Program-made: the position numbers and the translations under genes
The notes under the pieces: model-generated
Seen by the model: only the letters and a program-made list of their open reading frames with translations
Databases searched by the model: none
Told to the model about the DNA's origin: nothing
Shown here: positions 1-7,510 of the stretch, piece by piece
Position numbering within the stretch: the first letter of the stretch is position 1
Layout of the letters: every line of letters starts with the position of its first letter
Assembly: GCF_002797495.1 (NCBI RefSeq)
Contig: NZ_PGEZ01000001.1
Location: 930,001-994,000 of the forward strand
Direction: 5' to 3'
DNA from: Mumia flava
GTDB lineage: Bacteria > Actinomycetota > Actinomycetes > Propionibacteriales > Nocardioidaceae
DNA length: 64,000 nt

Positions 1-1
1 G

Positions 2-295
2 CTCGCGCCGACCCGTACGACCGTCGTCTCGGCCGCCCTGCTCGACGACGCGCTCAGCGGGCACGCCATCCCCGAGCTGAGCGCGCTGCTGCGCAGCCTC
101 GGGGGACCCGGCTTGTCCGAGCGGCTCGCCGCGCTCCTCACGGTCGGCAGCTCGTCGGGCCTCGGGCTCGCGCTCGGCGCCGCCCTCGCCCTCGACCGGC
201 CCCGGCACACCGACACCTCCCGCCACGCCGACACGTCCCACCTCGACACGTCCCACCTCGACACGTCCCACCTCGACACCGGAGGACAGCGATGA
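2..295 (+). CDS. DUF2877 protein, C-terminal part (AllH/YlbF-like oxamate carbamoyltransferase subunit)
   Basis: This is the 3' end of a gene that begins before the window; about 97 residues are visible. The GSSSGLGLALG stretch (about residues 53-63 of the visible part) is the Gly/Ser-rich motif near the C-terminus of DUF2877 proteins. The stop overlaps the next ATG (ATGA, 292-295), so it is translationally coupled to FdrA. DUF2877, FdrA and DUF1116 are the three subunits reported as oxamate carbamoyltransferase (allH, allF, allG) in E. coli allantoin catabolism; the role here is inferred from that set. Oddly, the last 25 residues are a His/Asp/Thr-rich tail with three exact DTSHL repeats that does not look like part of the fold. 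Confidence 0.75.
   Translation, partial: LAPTRTTVVSAALLDDALSGHAIPELSALLRSLGGPGLSERLAALLTVGSSSGLGLALGAALALDRPRHTDTSRHADTSHLDTSHLDTSHLDTGGQR
230..274 (+). repeat. Three perfect 15-bp tandem repeats in the DUF2877 tail
   Basis: The unit gacacgtcccacctc is repeated exactly three times, in frame, coding DTSHL x3. Degenerate units precede it (DTSRHADTS). It is probably a replication-slippage tract that varies in length between strains. Confidence 0.85.
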
Positions 296-1794
296 CCGAC
301 CACGTGACGATCCGCAGCGGCGACTACGCCGACTCGGTGACGCTGCTCGCCGTCAGCAAGACCGTGGCGGCGACGCCCGGCATCCGCGACGCGCAGGTCG
401 CGATGGCGACCGCACTCAATCTCGAGACGCTGGCCGCGATGGGATTCGACGTGCCGCCCGAGGCGGGGAGCAACGACATGGTTGTCGCGCTGCGCCTCGA
501 CGGGGCGGAGCACGACGCCGACAGGCTCGACGAGGCACTCGCCGCGGTCGACGCCGCGCTGGCAGCCGCCAGCAAGCCCCGCGGTGGCGGCGACACCACG
601 CGCGCCCCGGCCCGTACGACCGCTGCCGCACTGCGCGAGTCCGAGCCCGGCGCGCTCGTGCTCGTCTCGGTCCCCGGCGCCTCCGCGCTGCTCGAGGCCA
701 TGGACGCCGTGGACGCCGGTCACGACGTGATGGTGTTCAGCGACAACGTGCCGCTCGACCAGGAGGTCGCTCTCAAGGCCGCGGCGGCGCGGCGCGACGT
801 CCTCGTGATGGGACCCGACTGCGGTACGGCCGTCGTCGGCGGGGTCGGGCTCGGCTTCGCCAACACGGTCCGCCCCGGTCCGGTCGGGATCGTCGCCGCG
901 TCCGGCACGGGCACGCAGCAGGTGATGTGCCTGCTCGACCAGGCGGGGGTGGGGATCAGCGACGCGCTCGGCGTCGGGGGTCGCGACCTGTCGGCCGCCG
1001 TCGGCGCGGCGTCGACCAGGACCGCGCTCGCTCGGCTGGACGCCGACGCCGCCACCGAACGGATCGTCGTGATCTCCAAGCCGCCGGCGCCCGAGGTCGC
1101 CGAGGCCGTCGAGAAGGCGTCGCAGGGCCTGTCCACCCCGACCCGGCTCGCGCTGCTCGGTCCCGGCACCGATCTCACCACCCAGACCGAGGCGGTGCTG
1201 TCCGACCTCGGGGTCGCCGTACCGCCGTGGCGGACCTGGGGAGCCACGGACACGACGGTGACCGGCGACGCGCTGCGCGGCCTGTTCGTCGGCGGCACGA
1301 TGTGCGACGAGGCGATGCTGATCGCGACGGACGCGCTCGGGCCGGTCCGCAGCAACATCCCGCTGTCCGACGACCTCGCCCTGCCCGACGGCCTGCACGC
1401 CGACGGGCACGTGATGATCGACTTCGGCGACGACGGCCTCACCCAGGGGCGGGCGCACCCGATGATCGACCCGACCCTGCGGCTCGCCCACCTCGCGGAG
1501 GTCGCGGACGACCGTACGACCGGGGTCGTCCTGCTCGACGTCGTCCTCGGCCACGGCGCGGAGCCTGATCCGGCGGGCGGGCTCGCCCCGGCCGTCCGTG
1601 CGGCCCGCGCGGCCGCCGAGGCCGACGGCCGGACCCTTCCCGTCGTGGTCTCCCTCGTCGGGACCGACGCCGACCCGCAGGGGCTCGAGTCCCAGGCGGC
1701 GGCCCTCGCCGATGCCGGCGCCCACGTCTTCTCGTCCAACGCCCAGGCGACCCGGCACGCGGTCGCCCTCGTCACCAGCGGAGGTGCCCGATGA
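292..1794 (+). CDS. fdrA: FdrA-type acyl-CoA synthetase-like subunit (AllF, oxamate carbamoyltransferase)
   Basis: A 500-residue protein of the FdrA family, related to succinyl-CoA synthetase alpha (E. coli FdrA is about 555). Visible family motifs are MGPDCGTA (173-180), the Gly-rich ASGTGTQQ loop (203-210) and GVGGRDLS (227-234). In E. coli, FdrA with the DUF1116 and DUF2877 proteins was reported to make oxamate carbamoyltransferase (oxalurate + phosphate to oxamate + carbamoyl phosphate), the last stage of allantoin breakdown. The ATG overlaps the previous stop, and its own stop overlaps the next ATG, so the three genes are one coupled operon. No carbamate kinase or allantoin gene is visible; they could lie upstream of the window. 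Confidence 0.85.
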   Translation: MTDHVTIRSGDYADSVTLLAVSKTVAATPGIRDAQVAMATALNLETLAAMGFDVPPEAGSNDMVVALRLDGAEHDADRLDEALAAVDAALAAASKPRGGGDTTRAPARTTAAALRESEPGALVLVSVPGASALLEAMDAVDAGHDVMVFSDNVPLDQEVALKAAAARRDVLVMGPDCGTAVVGGVGLGFANTVRPGPVGIVAASGTGTQQVMCLLDQAGVGISDALGVGGRDLSAAVGAASTRTALARLDADAATERIVVISKPPAPEVAEAVEKASQGLSTPTRLALLGPGTDLTTQTEAVLSDLGVAVPPWRTWGATDTTVTGDALRGLFVGGTMCDEAMLIATDALGPVRSNIPLSDDLALPDGLHADGHVMIDFGDDGLTQGRAHPMIDPTLRLAHLAEVADDRTTGVVLLDVVLGHGAEPDPAGGLAPAVRAARAAAEADGRTLPVVVSLVGTDADPQGLESQAAALADAGAHVFSSNAQATRHAVALVTSGGAR

Positions 1795-3188
1795 CCGCCG
1801 AGACCGCCGTCGTCAGTGTCGGAGCCGATCTGTTCGCCGATGCGGTCGCCGACCAGGCTGTCGACGTGCAGCGCGTCGACTGGCAGCCGCCGATGGCCGG
1901 GACCGCCGACGACCTCGCCGTCGTCGCCGCCGACCCGCTGCGCGCCGACGCGAACGCACGTGCCGTCGAGGCCTACCTCGGCGTGACGGCCCAGCTCGTC
2001 GACGTGCTGCCGGCGCACGAGGCTCTCGGTCTGGAGCGGGGTGACTTCCTGCACGCAGGTCCCCCGGTCACGTGGGAGCGTGCGTCCGGACCGATGCGCG
2101 GTGCGCTGATGGGCGCAGCGGCGCTCGAGGGTCTCGTCGACGACCCCGACCAGGCGCCGGCCCTGTTCGAGTCGGGCGCGGGCTACTCGCTCGCGCCGTG
2201 CCACAGCCGCAGCGCCGTCGGGCCGATGGCAGGCGTCGTGTCGCCGTCCATGTGGATGTTCGTCCTGGAGGACGCGACCAGCGGCGCCCGGACGTACTGC
2301 TCGCTGAACGAAGGACTCGGGAAGGTCCTGCGGTACGGCGCGTACGGCCCGGAGGTCCTCGACCGACTGCGCTGGATGTCGGCGGTCCTCGGTCCGGTCC
2401 TCCAGCAGGCGGTCCGCGAGGCCGGTCCCGTCGACGTCACGGCGCTGCTGTCGCAGATGCTGCAGATGGGCGACGAGGCGCACAACCGCAACCGTGCCGG
2501 CACGCTCATGCTGATGCGCGACCTCGTCCCCGCGATGATCCGCTCGACCTCGCGCGCAGCCGACGTCGCCGACGCCGTCGCGTTCATCGGGGGCAACGAC
2601 CACTTCTTCCTCAACCTCGCGATGCCCGCCTGCAAGCTCGCGCTCGACGCGGCCCGTGGGATCGAGGGCTCGACGATGGTGGTCGCGATGGCACGCAACG
2701 GGACCGACTTCGGGATCCAGGTCTCCGGCACCGGCGACCGGTGGTTCACCGGACCCGCGCAGGTCGCGGACGGCCTGTACCTCGGCTCGTACGGCCCGGA
2801 CGACGCGAACCCGGACATCGGCGACTCGGCCATCACCGAGACCGCAGGGATCGGCGGGTTCGCGATGGCGACGGCGCCGGCGATCGTCCGACTGGTCGGC
2901 GGGTCGGTGCCCGACGCGTTCGCCGCCACCCGGCGGATGGGCGAGATCACTCTCGCCTCGAACCCGCGCTGGCAGATCCCCGTGATGGAGTTCGCCGGCA
3001 CGCCGACCGGGATCGACGTCTCCCGGGTGTGTCGCACCGGCATCCTGCCGCAGATCAACACCGGCATGGCGGGCGCGGTGGCAGGGACGGGCCAGGTGGG
3101 CGCGGGCCTGGTGAACCCGCCCGCGGAGATCTTCCCCGCGGCCCTCGCAGCCCTCGCGGACGCAACCCGCTCGCGCGCCGGCGCCTGA
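1791..3188 (+). CDS. DUF1116 protein (AllG/YlbE-like oxamate carbamoyltransferase subunit)
   Basis: A 465-residue protein matching the DUF1116 (YlbE/YahG) family in length and in its conserved central part (for example LAPCHSRSAVGPMAG and GGNDHFFLNLAMP). It starts inside the FdrA stop (ATGA, 1791-1794), so the pair is coupled. The N-terminus (first 60 residues) is divergent, as usual for the family. It is the third member of the allFGH-type set and the last gene of the operon: a strong hairpin follows 24 nt after the stop. Catalysis is inferred from the E. coli work; nothing in the sequence fixes the substrate. Confidence 0.85.
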   Translation: MTAETAVVSVGADLFADAVADQAVDVQRVDWQPPMAGTADDLAVVAADPLRADANARAVEAYLGVTAQLVDVLPAHEALGLERGDFLHAGPPVTWERASGPMRGALMGAAALEGLVDDPDQAPALFESGAGYSLAPCHSRSAVGPMAGVVSPSMWMFVLEDATSGARTYCSLNEGLGKVLRYGAYGPEVLDRLRWMSAVLGPVLQQAVREAGPVDVTALLSQMLQMGDEAHNRNRAGTLMLMRDLVPAMIRSTSRAADVADAVAFIGGNDHFFLNLAMPACKLALDAARGIEGSTMVVAMARNGTDFGIQVSGTGDRWFTGPAQVADGLYLGSYGPDDANPDIGDSAITETAGIGGFAMATAPAIVRLVGGSVPDAFAATRRMGEITLASNPRWQIPVMEFAGTPTGIDVSRVCRTGILPQINTGMAGAVAGTGQVGAGLVNPPAEIFPAALAALADATRSRAGA

Positions 3189-3211
3189 CCGCGGCACGGC
3201 GAACCGATCGC

Positions 3212-3253
3212 CGGTGGAGCCGGTCGACACCGTGGCATCGACCGGCTCCACCG
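3212..3253 (+). terminator. Hairpin terminator after the allFGH-like operon
   Basis: Perfect 16-bp inverted repeat (3212-3227 and 3238-3253) with a 10-nt loop, 24 nt after the DUF1116 stop. There is no T-tract, which is normal for actinobacterial hairpin terminators. Confidence 0.8.
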
Positions 3254-3260
3254 CCGAACC

Positions 3261-3351
3261 GCCCGCCACCTGGCTGGGACGACCCCCACCTGACTGGGGA
3301 AACCATCAACGCCCGGTGCGCGACTCCGTAGCCGGCTACGCAGACCGGCAA
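3261..3351 (-). repeat. 3'-end hairpin repeat, subfamily A, copy 1
   Basis: A 91-bp element repeated almost exactly at 3405-3495 (two differences seen). Read on the minus strand it contains GTCTGCGTAGCC, then the palindrome GTAGCCGGCTAC, then GGTTTCCCCAG. The 369-bp gap between the convergent genes (3189-3557) holds only the terminator and the two repeat copies; I see no gene in it. Confidence 0.85.
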
Positions 3352-3404
3352 CGCGCGTCGTACCGACCGCGCCACGACCGGAGCAGTCTCACCACCGACG
3401 AACA

Positions 3405-3495
3405 GCCCGCCACCTGGCTGGGACGACCCACACCTGGCTGGGGAAACCATCAACGCCCGGTGCGCGACTCCGTAGCCGGCTACGCAGACCGGCAA
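3405..3495 (-). repeat. 3'-end hairpin repeat, subfamily A, copy 2
   Basis: Second copy, 144 bp from the first, in the same orientation. It starts about 62 nt after the stop of the PHP gene when read in that gene's direction. Related copies are at 38856-38971 and 40184-40255. Confidence 0.85.
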
Positions 3496-3557
3496 GCCGA
3501 GGGAGAAGGCGGCCGGCGAACGCGGTCGTGCGGTGCGGTGGCGAAGGCGCGGTGGCG

Positions 3558-4400
3558 TCAGACGGGGAGCGGGACGAGGTCGCCGAGCAGCCGGACGTAC
3601 TGGCCCGGCGCGGTCGTGTTGACCCCGAGGTCGTAGCCGACCTTGCCGGTGCCGTGGTAGTCGCTCGACCCGGTGTACGGGAGGTCGAGGTCGGCGGCCA
3701 CACCCCGCAGCCAGCTCCGGGCGACGGTGTCGTGGTCGTTGTGATCGACCTCGATCCCGGCCAGACCAGCGTCGGTGAGCAGCGCGAACGCGTCGGCGTC
3801 CAGGATCGTGCGGCTCTGTCGGCTCGCCGGGTGCGCGACCACGGGCCGCCCTCCCGCCTCGACGAGGAGCGCGATCATCTGCTCGAGGTCCGCGGCGTAC
3901 CGGTCGACGTACGCAGGGCGCCCCGGCATCAGGTAGCGCGCGAACGCCTCGTCGCGATTCTCGACGACCCCCTGGGCGATCATCGCGTCGGCGATGTGCG
4001 GACGTCCGGTGGCTGCCGCATCCCCGGACACGGCGAGCACGTCGGCCTCCGTGACGTCGATCCCGAGGCCACGCAGCGCCTCCAGCGTGCGTGGGAGCCG
4101 TTGCCGCCGACCGTCCAGCACGGCTTCCAGCTCGGACAGCAGCGCCGGATGCGTCGGGTCGGGCTCGTAGCCGAGCAGGTGCACGCTGCGTCCCCGGAAT
4201 CGGCACGAGATCTCGAGTCCGCGCACCAGCGTGATCCCGACCCGATCAGCCGCCTCCTGCGCCTCGCCCCACCCGGTCATCGCGTCGTGATCGGTCAGTG
4301 CGACCACGTCCAGCCCCGCCGCCGCAGCGGCCTGGACGAGCTGAGCCGGGGTATCGGTGCCGTCGGACCGGGTGGAGTGGGTGTGGAGGTCGATCAGCAC
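3558..4400 (-). CDS. PHP-domain phosphoesterase (YciV / RNase AM-like)
   Basis: A 280-residue PHP-superfamily metal-dependent phosphoesterase. The N-terminal DLHTHST (4-10) and TDHD (36-39) motifs, the GLEIS segment, the AHPA segment and the late GSSDYHG motif supply the expected metal ligands. Length and motif order fit the E. coli YciV type (3',5'-nucleoside bisphosphate phosphatase / 5'-3' RNase) rather than the PHP domain of DNA polymerase. The start is GTG at 4400 (VLIDLHTHS), the usual position right before the first motif, and it fits a leaderless mRNA from the TAGGCT box at 4412-4407. It lies directly downstream of the PEP-mutase-like gene on the same strand. Confidence 0.85.
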   Translation of the reverse strand: MLIDLHTHSTRSDGTDTPAQLVQAAAAAGLDVVALTDHDAMTGWGEAQEAADRVGITLVRGLEISCRFRGRSVHLLGYEPDPTHPALLSELEAVLDGRRQRLPRTLEALRGLGIDVTEADVLAVSGDAAATGRPHIADAMIAQGVVENRDEAFARYLMPGRPAYVDRYAADLEQMIALLVEAGGRPVVAHPASRQSRTILDADAFALLTDAGLAGIEVDHNDHDTVARSWLRGVAADLDLPYTGSSDYHGTGKVGYDLGVNTTAPGQYVRLLGDLVPLPV

Positions 4401-4406
4401 CCACCC

Positions 4407-4412
4407 AGCCTA
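4407..4412 (-). promoter_or_regulatory. -10 box of the PHP gene, fused to the upstream TAG stop
   Basis: TAGGCT, then 6 nt, then the GTG start at 4400. The TAG (4412-4410) is the stop codon of the PEP-mutase-like gene. Confidence 0.7.
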
Positions 4413-5231
4413 GCGATCCGGCGGGCCGAGCTCCTGCTGGAGCGTGCCGTACGGGATCGCCCCCTCGACGAACGAGAACGTCCCGCGCTCGAGCATCTCG
4501 AGCCCCGCCTCACGGACCACGGTGAGCGCGGCGCGGGCCAGCGCACCGCCGATGCTGATCCGTGCCGCGCCGACGTCGTACAGTGCCGCCGCCGTGTGGA
4601 CGGTGGGGGTCAGGCCGTTGACGACGTTGAGCGGCGCGGGGATCTCCTCGGCAAGGGCCCGGATCGCGTCCAGGTCGTCCACGCCCGGGACGAAGACGCA
4701 ATCCGCGCCTGCCGCGGCGTACGCCCGCCCGCGCTCGATCGCGACGTCGAGCGCCATGCCCGGGTCGTCGCCGGAGAGGTACGCGTCGGTGCGGGCGTTG
4801 AGCACCAGCTGCGCGGACGGCGCGACCGCCCGCGCCGCAGCGACCCGCTCGACGGACTCCTCCAGCGGCAGGAGCCCGTCCGCCACCGCGTCCTCGAGGT
4901 TGATCCCCACGCCGCCGAGGTCGAGGACGCCGCGGACCGTCGTGACGACGTCCCCCTCGGTGTCTCCGTATCCCGACTCGACGTCGACGCTGACCGGGAC
5001 ACCGACCGACGCCACGACCGGCTCGACCGCGCGGAGCATGGCGTCCCGGGACAAGCTGGCGTCGGGATGGCCGGCCGCGAACGCGATCCCTGCGCTCGTG
5101 GTCGCGATCGCCTCGAAGCCGGCGAGCTCGAGCATCCGCGCCGACCCGGCGTCCCAGGCGTTCGGGAGGATGAACCCGGGTCGGCGGCGGTGGAGCGCGA
5201 GGAACCGCTCGGCAGGACTCGGAGCACTCAT
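4410..5231 (-). CDS. Isocitrate lyase / PEP mutase family protein
   Basis: A 273-residue TIM-barrel enzyme of the isocitrate lyase/PEP mutase superfamily. It has the N-terminal ILPNAWDAGSA segment, a Gly-rich DVESGYGD metal-site region, NLED, and LNARTDAYL. These match the uncharacterised oxaloacetate-decarboxylase/2-methylisocitrate-lyase-like group that cleaves or forms C-C or P-C bonds in 2-oxo acids; the substrate is unknown. I chose the ATG at 5231 (MSAPSPAERF), which has GGCGGC just upstream and matches where homologues start; an in-frame extension to 5303 would add only Arg-rich sequence. The stop is TAG and doubles as a promoter element for the PHP gene. Confidence 0.8.
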   Translation of the reverse strand: MSAPSPAERFLALHRRRPGFILPNAWDAGSARMLELAGFEAIATTSAGIAFAAGHPDASLSRDAMLRAVEPVVASVGVPVSVDVESGYGDTEGDVVTTVRGVLDLGGVGINLEDAVADGLLPLEESVERVAAARAVAPSAQLVLNARTDAYLSGDDPGMALDVAIERGRAYAAAGADCVFVPGVDDLDAIRALAEEIPAPLNVVNGLTPTVHTAAALYDVGAARISIGGALARAALTVVREAGLEMLERGTFSFVEGAIPYGTLQQELGPPDR

Positions 5232-5306
5232 GCCGCCGACCGTACGCCCGGCCACTGACAACGCCCTCGCGGGACGCACTCGTGCTCGCGACCTCCGCCG
5301 CACGCA

Positions 5307-5343
5307 CGAGCGCGCCCGTGGGAGGATCCCACGGGCGCGCTCG
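5307..5343 (-). terminator. Hairpin terminator after the MFS efflux gene
   Basis: Perfect 17-bp stem (5307-5323 with 5327-5343) and a 3-nt loop, 36 nt after the MFS stop in that gene's direction. Confidence 0.85.
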
Positions 5344-5379
5344 CCCTGTCGGCCGTACGGCCTGGTCAGCCCCGACGCG

Positions 5380-6972
5380 TCAGTGCATCATCACCGGCGC
5401 GGCCTCGGCGCTCTCGTCGTCGCCCGAGCGCTCGATCCGCCTGCGCGGCAGGAAGAACGCCGGGATGAGGGTGATCGCCACGAGCACCGTGGCCACGACG
5501 AACGCCACCCCGAACGCATCGGAAGCCTCGGCGAAGCCCTGGTCGAGCACCCCCAGCTGGTTCAGGAGGTCGGCGAGCGGCGGGGCGTACCAGCTGCCCA
5601 TCGCGGCCTCGGCCAGCGTCATGCCCTGCGCCTCGTCCGGCAGGCCCTGCGGCACCAGCGAGCTCAGCAGGGTGCCACCGGTCAGCTGGTTGGTCAGGAC
5701 GACGGAGAACACCGCGGTGCCGATCGACGCCGCCACCTGCTGCGCGATGTTCATCAGGGTCGAGCCGCGCGCGATCGTGTGGTCGCGCAGCGTCGCGAGC
5801 GCAGCCGTCATCGTCGGCATCATCGTGGCGCCCATGCCGAGGCCCATCACGAAGAGCGCCCCGCAGATCAGCCAGTACGAGGTGTCGGCACCGATCTGGG
5901 TGAAGAAGCCCATCCCGATCGTGATCAGCACCAGACCGCTCATCACGATCTTGCCGGGACCGATCCGGTCGACGAGGGTGCCCGCGATCGGCATCGTGAT
6001 CATCGCCCCGAGCCCCTGCGGAGCCACCAGCAGGCCCGCCATGAGCGTGGACTCGCCGCGCACCTGGAGGAAGTACTGGGGGAAGAGGATGCTCGCGCCG
6101 AAGAACGCGATCGCGAACATCATCATCACGATCACGGCCACGGTGATGTTGCGCTCCTTGAACAGCCGCAGGTCGACCAGCGGGTGCTCGGGGCGGAAGG
6201 CGTGGAACGCGAACGCGGTGATGAGGACGGCGCCGATCACGGTGAAGACGATGACCTTGGTCGCCCAGAACGTGCCCTCCTCCGGGATCGAGGAGACGCC
6301 GTAGAGGAGCGCGGCGAGACCGGGCGACAGCAGCAGCATGCCGGTCCAGTCGAACGACTCCGACGGGGTCGGGGCGTCCTTCGGCAGCACACGCCACGCG
6401 TAGACCAGCGCAACGATGCCGATCGGCAGGTTGATCAGGAAGATCCAGTGCCAGGAGAAGTTGTCGATCAGGATGCCGCCGAGGATCGGACCGCCGATCG
6501 GCCCGAGCAGCATCGGGATGCCGAGCACGGCCATCAGCCGGCCGATCCGGTGCGGGCCGGCCGCACGCGTCATGATCGTCATGCCGAGCGGCATCAGCAT
6601 GCCGCCGCCGAGGCCCTGCAGCGCACGGAACGCTACGAGCTGGCCGAGGTCGGCGGCGACGGCGCACAGCAGCGAGCCGATCGTGAAGAGCCCGACCGCG
6701 AGCATGTAGAGGCGCTTGGTGCCGAACCGGTCGGCGGCCCAGCCGGTCAGCGGGATCACGGTCGCGAGCGCGAGCGTGTACGCGGTCATGGTCCAGGCGG
6801 TCTCGGCCGGCGAGGCCGAGAACTCCTCCTGGAACGTGGGCAGTGCGACGGTGACGACCGTGATGTCGAGGATCGACATGATCGCGCCGAGCACGACGAC
6901 TCCGGCGATCTTCAGCACGCCGGCGTCGAGCTTGTCGTCCGCGGGCGCGGGCGACCTGGGTGTTTCAGTCAT
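5380..6972 (-). CDS. DHA2-family MFS drug efflux transporter (EmrB/QacA type)
   Basis: A 530-residue integral membrane protein with about 14 hydrophobic helices, the length and helix number of the DHA2 (14-TMS) family. The motif A region between helices 2 and 3 is visible as GWAADRFGTKRL, and the antiporter-type segment FRALQGLGGGMLMPLG follows. It should export hydrophobic or cationic compounds with proton antiport; the substrate cannot be read from sequence. It starts at 6972 and shares one base with the stop of the MarR gene (TGATG), so the two form one operon, and it is very likely controlled by that regulator. A strong terminator follows. Confidence 0.9.
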   Translation of the reverse strand: MTETPRSPAPADDKLDAGVLKIAGVVVLGAIMSILDITVVTVALPTFQEEFSASPAETAWTMTAYTLALATVIPLTGWAADRFGTKRLYMLAVGLFTIGSLLCAVAADLGQLVAFRALQGLGGGMLMPLGMTIMTRAAGPHRIGRLMAVLGIPMLLGPIGGPILGGILIDNFSWHWIFLINLPIGIVALVYAWRVLPKDAPTPSESFDWTGMLLLSPGLAALLYGVSSIPEEGTFWATKVIVFTVIGAVLITAFAFHAFRPEHPLVDLRLFKERNITVAVIVMMMFAIAFFGASILFPQYFLQVRGESTLMAGLLVAPQGLGAMITMPIAGTLVDRIGPGKIVMSGLVLITIGMGFFTQIGADTSYWLICGALFVMGLGMGATMMPTMTAALATLRDHTIARGSTLMNIAQQVAASIGTAVFSVVLTNQLTGGTLLSSLVPQGLPDEAQGMTLAEAAMGSWYAPPLADLLNQLGVLDQGFAEASDAFGVAFVVATVLVAITLIPAFFLPRRRIERSGDDESAEAAPVMMH

Positions 6973-7433
6973 CAGTGGTCCTCACCGGTGGTGGGGTCGG
7001 TGGCCGCGAGCGCGGCCTGAAGGGCACGAAAGAGGACACTACGGTCCTCGTCCGACAGTTCGCGAGCGAATTCTTCGAGCGCGGCACGCTTGGCGTGCAG
7101 GTGCTCGGCGACGAGGTCACGTCCGTCGTCGGTGAGCGTCACGAGGCGCGTCCTGCGGTCGCGCTCGCACTCCTCACGCGTGACCAGGCACGCGCTGACC
7201 AGCTGGTCGACGTTGCGCCCGGCGGCGGCGACCGACATCCGCAGCGCCTCGGCGATCGTCCCGATGCTGCAGGCGTCGCGGCCCGACAGGGCGATCAGCG
7301 TGCGCGCCTGCGAGGGCGTGAGCTGACGCTCGGCGAAGGCGTCGACGCCGCTGTGCTCGGCCCGGCCGGCGATGCGCACGAAGAGCGCTTCGAGCACGCC
7401 GACGAGCTCGCGCGGAGTCGGAGATTCGGTCAC
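6972..7433 (-). CDS. MarR-family transcriptional regulator
   Basis: A 153-residue winged-helix regulator. The helix-turn-helix lies in about residues 52-85 (SIGTIAEALRMSVAAAGRNVDQL) and the wing carries the typical basic DRRTRLVTLTDDG (about 92-104). It is co-transcribed with the MFS efflux pump immediately downstream, the usual arrangement of a local, ligand-released repressor. It starts with GTG at 7433, consistent with leaderless transcription from TAGTAT at 7445-7440. An inverted repeat at 7453-7465 beside that box is a likely autoregulatory operator. Confidence 0.9.
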   Translation of the reverse strand: MTESPTPRELVGVLEALFVRIAGRAEHSGVDAFAERQLTPSQARTLIALSGRDACSIGTIAEALRMSVAAAGRNVDQLVSACLVTREECERDRRTRLVTLTDDGRDLVAEHLHAKRAALEEFARELSDEDRSVLFRALQAALAATDPTTGEDH

Positions 7434-7439
7434 CGCAAA

Positions 7440-7445
7440 ATACTA
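7440..7445 (-). promoter_or_regulatory. -10 box of marR-MFS operon (leaderless)
   Basis: TAGTAT followed by 6 nt and the GTG start at 7433. Confidence 0.65.
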
Positions 7446-7452
7446 ACGCCTA

Positions 7453-7465
7453 CGCAAATATTGCG
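7453..7465. promoter_or_regulatory. Candidate MarR operator
   Basis: CGCAA-ATA-TTGCG, a 5-bp inverted repeat in an AT-rich patch (rare in this genome), 7 bp upstream of the -10 box, where a repressor would block the -35 region. Confidence 0.5.
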
Positions 7466-7510
7466 CGAACGAGAATGTTGTGACGGTGATCACATCACGA
7501 GGGCCGGGCA

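Noticed and set aside
720-3269. Long minus-strand open frame (849 codons) opposite fdrA and DUF1116
   Set aside because: It is the antisense shadow of two well-supported genes; the translation is Arg/Pro/Gly-rich with no recognisable domain. High G+C makes such frames common.
3214-3636. Plus-strand ORF of 140 codons in the convergent gap
   Set aside because: It runs through the terminator and both copies of the 91-bp repeat into the PHP gene; the repeated peptide only reflects the DNA repeat.
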